From the NCBI RefSeq assembly GCF_045999315.1, contig NZ_CP174607.1, forward strand, positions 1,302,001 through 1,366,000: a DNA stretch of 64,000 nt. The letters are read 5' to 3'. Shown in pieces: positions 16,970 through 24,960 of the stretch. The stretch is from Peredibacter sp045999315. Lineage in GTDB: Bacteria > Bdellovibrionota > Bacteriovoracia > Bacteriovoracales > Bacteriovoracaceae. Below the pieces are notes generated by a model. It was not told where the DNA came from, made no database searches, and worked only from the letters and a program-made list of their open reading frames with translations. How positions within the stretch are numbered: the stretch's first letter is position 1; every line of letters starts with the position of its first letter. Made by a program: the position numbers and the translations under genes.

Positions 16970-17929
16970 TTAAGCGTAGAAGGGATTTTCTATTTCAAAC
17001 AAAGCGTGGAGCAGTCGCTCGACTCCCAGGGCGATTCCAGCCGAAGGAGGTAGTCCTTTCCTCATGGTCGCATAGAATTGCAGGGGTTTAGGCAGTTCAT
17101 AACCGTAGAGTTGCTTCTTAAGAAGGTTTTGTTCAGAGAAACGTCTTTCTTGCTCGGTACTGTCGGTTAATTCGTTAAAACAGTTACATAGCTCGATGGC
17201 GTTTATATACACCTCAAATCTTTCGCAAACCCTTGGATCACTCGCCTTAAGAGTTGAAAGAGCACTTAAAGGGGCCGGAAATTCTGTGATCATCAATAGA
17301 GGGTACTTAGTCAGCACAGGCTCGATTCGGTTTAGATACAGAAGGAAGAAGTAATCATCCCATTGTAGTTCTGCTTGAGGTACTGGCACATCTGGGAATT
17401 GTTTTAACAGTTCTTTGATCGAAGGCACGTCCAAGTAATTCAGAATATCAATTCCAAGTTCTTCCTGGAAAAGCTCCTGCATGGTTTTTTTCACCAGCAC
17501 TTGTCCTTGCATTTCTTTACGAAGCGGAAGCTTCTTTTTCACACCTTCTTTCATGGCAAACTGAATGAGACCTTCCACATCTCGCATGATGCTTTCGTAG
17601 CGTTCATGTTTGCGATACCACTCGAGCATCAAAAATTGTGGACGATGAATCGGCGATTCCGGCTCATCACGAAAGCAATAAGACAACGAAAAAATTTTAT
17701 CGAATCCTTCATCACTGGCCAAAAGTTCCTTCATGCAAAATTCTGGCGATGTGTGAAGATAAAGGGGCTTATTTTTCTTCTGTTGTACGGAATGAAGTTG
17801 GAACGGGTGGATATGCACTTCCATTCCAGGATTTTCCACGGCCGGGGGAGTTAAGACGTCCAAGAAACCTTGCCCCTGGAAATAGTTCCGTATAATCTGG
17901 ATGAGTTCAAACTGGTAACGACGACGCAT
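16970..17929 (-). CDS. epmA: EF-P lysine lysyltransferase EpmA (GenX/PoxA)
   Basis: A truncated class II lysyl-tRNA synthetase paralogue that attaches beta-lysine to elongation factor P. The 319 residues correspond to the catalytic core only, with no anticodon-binding domain. Visible class II motifs are FRDEPESPIHRPQFLMLEWY (motif 2) and GLPPSAGIALGVERLLHALF (motif 3). EF-P and EpmB genes are not in this window. An in-frame stop lies nine bases upstream of the start, so the ATG at 17929 is the first usable one; the start codon shares CATG with the divergent Nudix gene. Confidence 0.92.
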   Translation of the reverse strand: MRRRYQFELIQIIRNYFQGQGFLDVLTPPAVENPGMEVHIHPFQLHSVQQKKNKPLYLHTSPEFCMKELLASDEGFDKIFSLSYCFRDEPESPIHRPQFLMLEWYRKHERYESIMRDVEGLIQFAMKEGVKKKLPLRKEMQGQVLVKKTMQELFQEELGIDILNYLDVPSIKELLKQFPDVPVPQAELQWDDYFFLLYLNRIEPVLTKYPLLMITEFPAPLSALSTLKASDPRVCERFEVYINAIELCNCFNELTDSTEQERRFSEQNLLKKQLYGYELPKPLQFYATMRKGLPPSAGIALGVERLLHALFEIENPFYA

Positions 17930-18518
17930 GGATTTTCACCGTATAAAACAAATTGTTCAGACTGAGCATACCCTCCAGGATAATGAGTGGAAAGGGGCCG
18001 TGGTCTTTTTGTGTAATGAAGAACATGTGTTCTTTATTAAGCGTTCGGACAAGATGCCAACTCATGGTGGGCAGATGGCCTTTGTTGGCGGTCACAAGAA
18101 AGATGGAGAAGATCCATGGGAAGTGGCCCAGCGAGAGTTTGAAGAGGAAACCAGTCTTGCTCGCGAGAGTTTGGATTTTCTAGGTTTCTTGCCAATCGTT
18201 ATGACGGCGCGGATGCAACCAATTGTTCCCGTGATGTGTCTTCTAAAAACTCCTACCCAAGATTTTCTTCGTGATGTGAAATCCAATGGCGAATGGGTCG
18301 ATATGGTGGCCTATCCTTGGAAAGAACTGATTCAAGAAGATAGCTGGCAGTTTGCTTGGCGCAATGGTTACGCTAAATTCCCGGTTTTATTTCATCCCAT
18401 GAGAAGAGGCAGTTTCATCCCTTACTCACAGGACTATCATACCCATTTATTGTGGGGAGCGACGGCCTCCATGGTTTGGGATTTCTTACGGCTTTACTAT
18501 AAGTCCTCTGACGGTTAA
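17928..18518 (+). CDS. Nudix hydrolase, CoA pyrophosphatase (NudL) type
   Basis: A 196-residue Nudix protein. The Nudix box is GGHKKDGEDPWEVAQREFEE then ETSL (G-x5-E-x7-R-E-x-x-E-E-x-x), near residues 49-72. The preceding FFIKRSDKMPTHGGQMAFVG matches the CoA-pyrophosphatase signature (L-L-T-x-R-S-x3-R-x3-G-x3-F-P-G-G), although the proline of FPGG is valine here. It likely splits CoA or related acyl-CoA into phosphopantetheine and 3',5'-ADP. No Shine-Dalgarno is present, and a stop 12 bases upstream in frame prevents an earlier start. Its ATG overlaps the divergent epmA ATG by two bases. Confidence 0.85.
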   Translation: MDFHRIKQIVQTEHTLQDNEWKGAVVFLCNEEHVFFIKRSDKMPTHGGQMAFVGGHKKDGEDPWEVAQREFEEETSLARESLDFLGFLPIVMTARMQPIVPVMCLLKTPTQDFLRDVKSNGEWVDMVAYPWKELIQEDSWQFAWRNGYAKFPVLFHPMRRGSFIPYSQDYHTHLLWGATASMVWDFLRLYYKSSDG

Positions 18519-18546
18519 TACTAGCGTGCATTAAAAGGAAGCTTTC

Positions 18547-19665
18547 ATGGATTTGCAGAGTCTCGTGTTGGAAAATATTGAAGTCTACGTTAGTGGTTTT
18601 ATCGTTCTAGGTGGAGCTCTTTTTTATTATCTCTATCGCTTAAAACAAGCGGAGAAAAAACTCGAAGATAAAGTCGAGCAAATCGAAGAAAAAATTGAGC
18701 AGAAGATCGAAGAAGTCAAAGCTCCGGTCGAAGTTCCAAAAATCTCATGGACCCAACGTCTTTCCATTGGTCTTGAAAAATCTCGCTCCGAAGTTTGGGG
18801 AAAAATCGGACAATTATTTTCTGGTGCTACTCCTCACTTAGATGAGATCGAAGAAGTTCTTTATACTGCCGACATCCCAACGGGCATGGTTCAACAGCTT
18901 TTAGAAAAACTTGAAAAAGATGGCAAAGGCAAAGAGGCCAACGATATTCAGAAACTGGTTTATGGTTTCATGAAAGAGAAGATGGAACCGGTTCAGCATA
19001 ACATTCATAAAGATGTTTTTAATTTCCATGCGAATGAAAAGAAGACTCGCGTTTTCATGATCGTGGGTGTGAACGGTGCCGGTAAAACAACAACCATTGG
19101 TAAGCTTGCGACAAAGTTAAAATCTCAGGGTGCGAAAGTCATCGTGGGTGCTTGTGATACTTTCCGTGCGGCGGCCGTGGATCAACTTCAGGTGTGGTGT
19201 GACCGCGCCGGCGTGGACATGGTTCGCGCAAAAGATGGTGCGGATCCAAGTGGCGTGGCTTATGACACAGTTGCTAAGGCTTTCAGCGAAGGCTACGATT
19301 ATTGCTTAATCGACACGGCCGGACGTCTTCATACCAACCAAAACCTAATGGACGAGCTCGCTAAAACCAAGCGCGTGATGGCGAAAATTAACCCGGAAGC
19401 CCCTCAGGAAGTTCTCCTGGTTTTGGACGCCATTACCGGACAAAACGCCTTGAAACAGGCCCAGGAATTTCATAAAGCTCTTCAACTTACTGGAATTATA
19501 TTCACAAAATGCGATGGCTCAGCGAAAGCAGGGAGCGCGGTCGGAATTGTGGACCAACTTCGCGTGCCGATTACCTACATTGGTGTGGGCGAATCGGTGG
19601 ATGATTTGCACCTCTTTGACCTGGATTTGTACCTCAAAACTTTAGTTGGCCTAGAGTCACCTTAA
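18547..19665 (+). CDS. ftsY: Signal recognition particle receptor FtsY
   Basis: SRP-receptor GTPase that docks ribosome-nascent chain complexes at the translocon. The 372 residues begin with a hydrophobic anchor (about 14-30) and then an acidic/lysine-rich coiled segment (31-60), followed by the NG domain. G motifs: GVNGAGKTT (174-182), DTFRAAAVDQL, DTAGRLHTNQNLMDEL and TKCDGSAKAGSAVGI. DTFRAAAVDQL and the C-terminus identify FtsY rather than Ffh. The true transmembrane anchor differs from the peripheral E. coli protein. The Shine-Dalgarno AAAGGAAG precedes the ATG well. Confidence 0.96.
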   Translation: MDLQSLVLENIEVYVSGFIVLGGALFYYLYRLKQAEKKLEDKVEQIEEKIEQKIEEVKAPVEVPKISWTQRLSIGLEKSRSEVWGKIGQLFSGATPHLDEIEEVLYTADIPTGMVQQLLEKLEKDGKGKEANDIQKLVYGFMKEKMEPVQHNIHKDVFNFHANEKKTRVFMIVGVNGAGKTTTIGKLATKLKSQGAKVIVGACDTFRAAAVDQLQVWCDRAGVDMVRAKDGADPSGVAYDTVAKAFSEGYDYCLIDTAGRLHTNQNLMDELAKTKRVMAKINPEAPQEVLLVLDAITGQNALKQAQEFHKALQLTGIIFTKCDGSAKAGSAVGIVDQLRVPITYIGVGESVDDLHLFDLDLYLKTLVGLESP

Positions 19666-19701
19666 GCTACTGAAATGACAAGAATTGCCCGTCCGTCTTC
19701 A

Positions 19702-19730
19702 TTGACTTTTATCCGGGTGTGGCCTACCTT
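19702..19730 (+). promoter_or_regulatory. Promoter of zapA-fau(-rny)
   Basis: TTGACT at 19702-19707, a 17-base spacer, TACCTT at 19725-19730. Initiation seven bases on would fall on the ATG at 19737 itself, implying a leaderless zapA message. The -10 is only a half match. Confidence 0.45.
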
Positions 19731-19736
19731 ATTTCT

Positions 19737-20027
19737 ATGACCGAAAGTCAGGAAAAAGAGTTTAATGTTTTAGGTTGCAAGGTAAAGCTGCGACCTGATC
19801 AGAACGATAGTCACAACGCAAAGGCAGTGATCGATCTTGTTATGTCTGAAATTCAGGACCTCAAGATGAAGCGACCTTTGCTTAAAGATACTGATGTCGC
19901 CGTTTTAGTTGCACTAAAAATTGCGACCGAGAAATTGCAGCTGGAAGATGAATACAAATCAAACATCTTAAAGTTAGAGAATTCTTTGGAATCAGTACTT
20001 GAACTTGTGAGCGTTGAAGCGAATTAA
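19737..20027 (+). CDS. zapA: Cell division protein ZapA
   Basis: A small FtsZ-associated protein that bundles protofilaments in the Z-ring. FNVLGCKVKLRPDQ aligns with the ZapA N-terminal strand pair, and the rest is the helical dimerisation region (DVAVLVALKIATEKLQLEDE). I prefer the ATG at 19737 (96 residues) over the GTG at 19719 because the GTG lies inside the promoter spacer; the longer form would have 102 residues. Its stop overlaps the next ATG (TAATG). The gene pair zapA-fau is conserved in proteobacteria. Confidence 0.8.
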   Translation: MTESQEKEFNVLGCKVKLRPDQNDSHNAKAVIDLVMSEIQDLKMKRPLLKDTDVAVLVALKIATEKLQLEDEYKSNILKLENSLESVLELVSVEAN

Positions 20028-20575
20028 TGAATAAAGAAAGTCTACGAGCTGAATTGCTATTAAGACTCACTTCTTTACCCAATGATTCCATTCAATCGTT
20101 AAGTTTCTCGCTTACTAATCAGCTCATCAAACTTTTTCACTTTATCCCTGAACTACAAGGTCAAGTTGGCGCTGGCTATTTGCCACTCAAGGCGGAGATT
20201 GCTCCGGTTTATCAAGAATTGTTTAGAGCAGTTCCTTTAAGCCTCGCGTATCCGGTTTTAGTACAAGGTCAGATGTACTTCGCGCTTCCGCAGGGTATGC
20301 CGAAGGGGTCAACCTGGTTGGAGCCACCGTACCACATGGTTGAACCGGAGTGGTTACTGGTCCCTGGTGTCGGGTTTGATAATAACGGCGCACGTCTGGG
20401 AAGAGGGAAGGGATTTTATGATCGCTACCTTGAAGGCAAAGATGTTTTGAAAATTGGTCTCGCATGGAGCGAGCAGATAGTAGACAAAATTCCAGTGGAA
20501 GCACATGACAGCCACATGGACTATATAATAACGGAAGAATTTTGTTGGGACGTAAACCAACAGAAAAGATTTTAA
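20027..20575 (+). CDS. fau: 5-formyltetrahydrofolate cyclo-ligase
   Basis: Converts 5-formyl-THF to 5,10-methenyl-THF using ATP. The 182-residue protein has the family C-terminal signature VPGVGFDNNGARLGRGKGFY followed by DRYL, which binds ATP and folate, and an N-terminal basic helix (KESLRAELLLRL). It overlaps zapA by one base and ends eight bases before the rny ATG, so the three genes form an operon. In gammaproteobacteria the 6S RNA gene lies between zapA and fau; there is no space for it here. Confidence 0.93.
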   Translation: MNKESLRAELLLRLTSLPNDSIQSLSFSLTNQLIKLFHFIPELQGQVGAGYLPLKAEIAPVYQELFRAVPLSLAYPVLVQGQMYFALPQGMPKGSTWLEPPYHMVEPEWLLVPGVGFDNNGARLGRGKGFYDRYLEGKDVLKIGLAWSEQIVDKIPVEAHDSHMDYIITEEFCWDVNQQKRF

Positions 20576-20583
20576 GGAGAAAT

Positions 20584-22137
20584 ATGAATCCAATCGTGAT
20601 GGCCGTTGTGGGCGTGATCGTTGGTGCAATCGTGGCTTACCTTGCGGTATCTATGAAAAATGCAGCAGCTCAGAAGTCCAAAGAAGGCGCAGCTCAGGAT
20701 ATTCTGAAAAAGGCCCAGGCAGACGCAGAAGATGTTAAGAAAAAGGCCGAAGATAGAGCGAAACAAATTGTTCGTGATGAAAGAAACCGTCTTGAAGAAG
20801 AAATGGAAAAAAAGAAAAAGCACCTTTCTGATTTCGAGCGCGGTCTGACTAAGAAAGAAGTAGCTCTTGAGCAGAAGACTGAACAAATTCAGAAAGACAC
20901 TGAGCGTGTTAAAGCAAAAGAAACTGAAATCGAAACTCGCGTTCAGAAACTTGATGCTGAAATCAAGAAGAACATTGAAATTCAAGACGACCTTGCGAAT
21001 AAACTTACTCAAGTTGCGGGTCTTACAAAAGAACAGGCCAAGAACGAACTCATCGCTCAAGTGGAAGAAGAAGCTCGTCTTGATGCTGCAAAAAAAGTTA
21101 AGCGTATTGAAGAAGAGGCCAACGAGGAAGCTGAAAAGAGATCGAAGCGTATTGTTGGTATTGCTATCCAGCGTTTCGCTGGTGAATATGTTGCTGAACA
21201 AACAATCTCATCAGTTGAAATCGCTGATGACGGTGTGAAAGGTCGTCTCATCGGTCGTGAAGGTCGTAACATCCGTGCTTTCGAGCAGATTTGTGGTGTG
21301 GATCTGATCATTGATGATACTCCTGGTGTTGTAACGATTTCTTCATTCAACGTTGTTCGTAAAGAAATCTCTCGTATGACAATTGAGCGCCTAATCGCTG
21401 ATGGTCGTATTCACCCTGCTAAAATTGAAGAGTTCTACGAAAAATGTAAGCACGAGTTTGAATCTCGTCTTCGTGAACTTGGTGAGAAAGCTCAGATGGA
21501 AATCGGTGTTCACGGTATCCACCCTGAAATCTTGAAACTCATTGGTGCCCTTAACTGGCGTACTTCTTATACTCAAAACCAATATCAGCACGCTCTCGAA
21601 ACAGCGTTCCTTGCTGGTAACATGGCAGCCGAACTTGGCCTAAACGTTAAACAAGCTCGTCGTGCTGGTCTTATGCACGATATTGGTAAAGTACTTGATG
21701 CTTCGGCGGAAGGTTCTCACGCTGTTATCGGTGCTGACTTCGCTAAAAAATACGGAGAGTCTCCGGATATCGTTCACGCGATCCGCGCTCACCACGATGA
21801 TGAAAAACCAGAGTCAGTTCTTGCTCATCTGGTTGCTGCGGGTGACGCCCTTTCGGGTGCTCGTCCAGGTGCTCGTAAGGCCCTTAAAGAGTCTTATGTA
21901 TCTCGTCTTTCTGATATTGAAAAAATTGTTAACGGTTTCGAAGGTGTTCAACGTTCATACGCCATCTCTGCTGGTCGTGAAATCCGCGTAATGGTTGAGA
22001 ACGAGAAAGTATCTGACGAACAAACAATTATGCTTTCACGTGATATCGCTCGTAAGATTGAGCAGGAGATGTCATATCCTGGTACAATCAAGGTCTCTGT
22101 AATTAGAGAAACAAGAGCAGTTGGAATCGCGAAGTAA
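20584..22137 (+). CDS. rny: Ribonuclease Y
   Basis: Membrane-anchored endoribonuclease that starts mRNA decay. I start at the ATG 20584 because AAGGAGA lies at 20574-20580; the longest frame begins 42 bases earlier in the fau gene without a ribosome-binding site. The 517 residues hold an N-terminal transmembrane helix (MNPIVMAVVGVIVGAIVAYL), a long charged coiled coil (about 30-190), a KH domain with GRLIGREGRNIRAFE, and an HD domain with LMHDIGK and AIRAHHDDEKPES. RNase Y rather than RNase E would thus be a main decay enzyme. Lysine/glutamate-rich coding creates a long meaningless antisense frame. Confidence 0.96.
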   Translation: MNPIVMAVVGVIVGAIVAYLAVSMKNAAAQKSKEGAAQDILKKAQADAEDVKKKAEDRAKQIVRDERNRLEEEMEKKKKHLSDFERGLTKKEVALEQKTEQIQKDTERVKAKETEIETRVQKLDAEIKKNIEIQDDLANKLTQVAGLTKEQAKNELIAQVEEEARLDAAKKVKRIEEEANEEAEKRSKRIVGIAIQRFAGEYVAEQTISSVEIADDGVKGRLIGREGRNIRAFEQICGVDLIIDDTPGVVTISSFNVVRKEISRMTIERLIADGRIHPAKIEEFYEKCKHEFESRLRELGEKAQMEIGVHGIHPEILKLIGALNWRTSYTQNQYQHALETAFLAGNMAAELGLNVKQARRAGLMHDIGKVLDASAEGSHAVIGADFAKKYGESPDIVHAIRAHHDDEKPESVLAHLVAAGDALSGARPGARKALKESYVSRLSDIEKIVNGFEGVQRSYAISAGREIRVMVENEKVSDEQTIMLSRDIARKIEQEMSYPGTIKVSVIRETRAVGIAK

Positions 22138-22145
22138 TTAAAGAA

Positions 22146-22196
22146 CGGAGGAGGAAATTATGGAAAAGTGTGCGATTGTCACTGGTTCCTCCTCCG
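22146..22196 (+). promoter_or_regulatory. Shine-Dalgarno-sequestering 11-bp inverted repeat at the SDR gene start
   Basis: CGGAGGAGGAA (22146-22156), which contains the whole Shine-Dalgarno, is perfectly complementary to TTCCTCCTCCG (22186-22196) inside the coding region, with the ATG at 22160 in the 29-base loop. The downstream arm is codons TCC TCC TCC of the conserved T-G-S-S-S-G motif, although neighbouring genes mostly use TCT or TCA for serine. Confidence 0.65.
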
Positions 22197-22840
22197 GTCT
22201 TGGTCTTGAAATCACAAAATCCCTTCTATTCGCAGGCTATACAGTGTTCGGTGGTTCCCGTTCAGGAACCGAAATCGAACATGATAATTTCTATGATGTT
22301 GAACTCGACATTACTTCCGAAGAATCAGTAGAAGAATTTTACGAAACTGTTCGTGAGTTTACTGATGTTATCCATCTTGTGGTTAATAACGCCGGTATGT
22401 GTGAGATGAGTTCAGTGGCGGAAATGGACACTGAGGCCTTTGAATTGCATTTAGCAACCAACACTGTTGGACCGTTCTTACTTTTCAAGCATCTTGAGTC
22501 TTTTATTGTTAAAGAAGAAACTCATATCATCTCTATTCTTTCCACCGCCGCTCATTATGGTTATCCGAATGTGGCCGGCTACAATGCTTCGAAGTTTGGT
22601 CAGCTTGGTCTTATCCAAAGCTTAAAGAAAGAGTGGAAAGATCATAAGGTTCGTTTCACAAATCTTTTCCCTGGAGCGATTGATACTCCACTTTGGGACA
22701 AGATGGGAACGAAGTTTGGGCGTGAGAAAATGTTGAAAACTTCAGATTTTATGTCTGTATTTAACTATCTTCTTCACGCGCCACCGAGTATTCAATTTCC
22801 TGAGATCACATTTCTCCATCGTGAAGGATATCTGGAATGA
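22160..22840 (+). CDS. Short-chain dehydrogenase/reductase
   Basis: A 226-residue classical SDR: cofactor motif TGSSSGLGLEI (residues 8-18), NNAG near residue 78, active-site S-x12-Y-x3-K with ILSTAAHYGYPNVAGYNASK, and a PGAIDTPLW segment. Likely NAD(P)H-dependent; substrate unknown. It follows rny by 22 bases, inside which lies a very strong Shine-Dalgarno (GGAGGAGG) that can be fully paired with codons 9-13. The next gene overlaps it by four bases, so this starts an SDR-membrane-MutT-membrane-zinc ribbon run. Confidence 0.88.
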   Translation: MEKCAIVTGSSSGLGLEITKSLLFAGYTVFGGSRSGTEIEHDNFYDVELDITSEESVEEFYETVREFTDVIHLVVNNAGMCEMSSVAEMDTEAFELHLATNTVGPFLLFKHLESFIVKEETHIISILSTAAHYGYPNVAGYNASKFGQLGLIQSLKKEWKDHKVRFTNLFPGAIDTPLWDKMGTKFGREKMLKTSDFMSVFNYLLHAPPSIQFPEITFLHREGYLE

Positions 22841-23262
22841 AGTTTCAAACCTTCCTCATTCCACGTCGTAAGATCATCGAACTTTGTTTATTGCCTTTGT
22901 TTTTACTCGTGATTTATTTTATCTGGTCAAGCTTCGAGGTCATGAGTCTATTTGCCTTCGGTTACGTCTGGAATTGGGCCGCTTCAAATGACTTAACGGC
23001 CTTGTTTGAAAATAAACGCTACCGCATGTCGATGCTTAAAATGGTGGTGAATCTCCAGAACCTCATTTTGAAACCATTTGGTTGGGCACCAGAGCTTGTG
23101 AAGAGAGTCGTTAGAGTTCTCCCTGCCGGGATCTTTTGGAGTTTGGTCATTTACTTCAATGAGAGTCATATGCCTTGGTGGGCGACCTTCCTAGGAAGTT
23201 TTGTTTTTGAACTTCTTCAACTAGAAATTTCACTCTTTAAAAAGCACAAGGAAAGTCTGTGA
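22837..23262 (+). CDS. Small membrane protein of unknown function
   Basis: A 141-residue protein with about four hydrophobic segments (for example IIELCLLPLFLLVIYFIW near 14-31 and WWATFLGSFVFELLQLEI near the end). Its ATG overlaps the SDR stop (ATGA) and its stop overlaps the GTG of the Nudix gene, so translation is coupled on both sides. No motif or family recognised. Confidence 0.7.
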   Translation: MKFQTFLIPRRKIIELCLLPLFLLVIYFIWSSFEVMSLFAFGYVWNWAASNDLTALFENKRYRMSMLKMVVNLQNLILKPFGWAPELVKRVVRVLPAGIFWSLVIYFNESHMPWWATFLGSFVFELLQLEISLFKKHKESL

Positions 23263-23687
23263 AGCTTCTTCCTGTTGCTCTTGCAATTTTCTACCGCCAA
23301 CTTCCTGGAAATGTTTTAGAGGTATGGACCCAAGTGCGTGAAGACGATGGACCTTATCATGGTCTATTGGAGTTTCCGGGTGGAAAGATTGAGCCGGGTG
23401 AAGAACCGGTCATGGGAGCAGTGAGAGAAGTCCAAGAAGAAGTGGGAATCGACGTTGATTCTAGGTCTGGACGGTTCATGGGGATCTACACCAATCCGCT
23501 TTCTAATAAGACAATTTTATTATATGTATTTCTATTTCCAGATCAACCAAGCCTTATCGGAAAAGGGCAATGGTTAAAGGTCGAGAATCCTGATCTCAGC
23601 CGTCCTTTTACGGGCCAGATCCCAAGTCCGAATCACCAGATCATTGATGATCTCTATCGTGCGCTATATGATAGGGCCCATGAATAG
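23259..23687 (+). CDS. MutT-type Nudix hydrolase
   Basis: A 142-residue Nudix protein of MutT size. The Nudix box is GGKIEPGEEPVMGAVREVQE then EVGID near residues 47-70, preceded by GLLEFP, the 8-oxo-dGTPase form (W/L-E-F-P-G-G-K). It may cleanse oxidised nucleotides, though many MutT-like proteins have other substrates. The start is GTG, overlapping the upstream stop. The last eight bases overlap the next gene. Confidence 0.85.
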   Translation: MKLLPVALAIFYRQLPGNVLEVWTQVREDDGPYHGLLEFPGGKIEPGEEPVMGAVREVQEEVGIDVDSRSGRFMGIYTNPLSNKTILLYVFLFPDQPSLIGKGQWLKVENPDLSRPFTGQIPSPNHQIIDDLYRALYDRAHE

Positions 23688-24456
23688 CATTACCCAGATC
23701 ATCACGCATTTTTTCCTTTTTTCATTGGCCTTTGGAACTCAGCTCTTTGCCCCAGTTGTAAGCACAAAACTTACGGGTGTGGGGTTCTACAAACTAGGAA
23801 CTTCGATTGTTCTGGCTAGTTTGGTTTTGGCCCTGGGAGTGGATTTTTTCATGGCCCCGGCACTGACGAGTGTTGAGTGGTGGTGCTACGGAATTTTAAT
23901 TGTTAGTAACGTTATTACTTCAATCTTTCATAAAGATCAGAAAGATTGGTTCATGTGGGCCCTGTATGTCCTGCAGATCATCACTTTCTGTGTGCTCGCG
24001 TTCCACGTGTTCACTTTTGATCCGATTTGGATCATGTTCTTCTTTATGTCGATGGCGCTCTTGGGAATTAGTAACTTTTCAATGCTTCTGGGCCACTATT
24101 ATCTGGTTGTACCGAAGCTCTCAGAAGAGCCACTTATCTATTGTTTATTTATATTCTGGATGGCCTTTTTCCTGAAGATTATCTCGTCACTGGCGGTGGT
24201 CTTCTCAATTGGCGCTCCTTATCTCGCTGAAGGTAGTATTGTTGGCGACGGTTATATGTACAACTGGCTATTTGTATCTATGCGATACCTCTGGGGTTTC
24301 GTAGCACCAGTCATTCTCAGTTTTTTTACTTTCAAACTTTGTAAACTTCGTTCCATTCAGAGTGCTACCGGTGTGCTTTACATCGTGGAGTTTTTTGTTA
24401 TTGTGGGCGAATTAATATCAGTCTATCTCATGGCAAAACACGGTTTACCTCTATGA
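23680..24456 (+). CDS. Polytopic membrane protein of unknown function
   Basis: About 258 residues with eight likely membrane helices and aromatic-rich loops. I choose the ATG at 23680 (MNSITQIITHFFLFSLAFG), which puts the first helix directly after the start; the longest frame opens with TTG at 23644 and adds 12 residues with no ribosome-binding site. It overlaps the Nudix gene by eight bases and the zinc-ribbon gene by four. The helix count would suit a transporter or sensor, but I recognise no family. Confidence 0.7.
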   Translation: MNSITQIITHFFLFSLAFGTQLFAPVVSTKLTGVGFYKLGTSIVLASLVLALGVDFFMAPALTSVEWWCYGILIVSNVITSIFHKDQKDWFMWALYVLQIITFCVLAFHVFTFDPIWIMFFFMSMALLGISNFSMLLGHYYLVVPKLSEEPLIYCLFIFWMAFFLKIISSLAVVFSIGAPYLAEGSIVGDGYMYNWLFVSMRYLWGFVAPVILSFFTFKLCKLRSIQSATGVLYIVEFFVIVGELISVYLMAKHGLPL

Positions 24457-24905
24457 TGGAAGTTCAGATCACTTGTAAAGAATGCGGCTCTAGCGTTGAA
24501 GTTGTGCCTGATCATAATGCTCACAAAGTTGAGTGTGGTGTTTGTAAGCACGTGGCGGATGTGCATTTTACTCACGAGCATGAAGAGGGAGCTCTAAAAG
24601 AGTGTCCGGTCTGTTCTCGCCAGGACTTTTATAAGCAGAAAGATTTCAATCGTAAGATTGGTGTTTTATTGTTCGTGATCGCGGCCATTCTCTCAATCTG
24701 GACGTACGGTTTGAGTTTGGTGGCGCTTTATCTTGTGGACCTTTTCTTGTTCCGTAAACTTGCAATGGTGGCCATTTGCTATAAATGCCAGACCAATTTC
24801 CGCAGAGTAAAGAACATGGCCGACATCCGTGATTTCGATCATGAAATGAATGACCGGATTGTTTATGCGGATCATGACTTTAAGGGCAAGCCTCTATCCC
24901 ATTAA
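24453..24905 (+). CDS. Zinc-ribbon membrane protein of unknown function
   Basis: A 150-residue protein with three cysteine pairs: CKECG at the N-terminus, CGVCKH, and CPVCSRQD before a hydrophobic stretch (about residues 72-95); a further CYKC follows it. The pattern C-x2-C ... C-x2-C suggests one zinc ribbon before and a partial one after a membrane hairpin. Such proteins often accompany membrane partners, and this one overlaps the polytopic membrane gene by four bases. It ends the operon that begins at the SDR gene. Confidence 0.75.
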   Translation: MMEVQITCKECGSSVEVVPDHNAHKVECGVCKHVADVHFTHEHEEGALKECPVCSRQDFYKQKDFNRKIGVLLFVIAAILSIWTYGLSLVALYLVDLFLFRKLAMVAICYKCQTNFRRVKNMADIRDFDHEMNDRIVYADHDFKGKPLSH

Positions 24906-24960
24906 AACCATATGGTTAAACAAAATAAATTTGATGCCTTTGCAGTTTTTGGGGCCAGTG

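Noticed and set aside
17501..17895. Two antisense frames within epmA
   Set aside because: They lie entirely opposite conserved synthetase motifs and have no start signals.
19666..20030. 6S RNA gene between zapA and fau
   Set aside because: The two genes overlap by one base; no RNA gene can fit.
20572..21201. 209-codon antisense frame inside rny
   Set aside because: It is an artefact of the Lys/Glu-rich coiled coil: repeated AAG/GAA codons read as Phe/Leu on the other strand.
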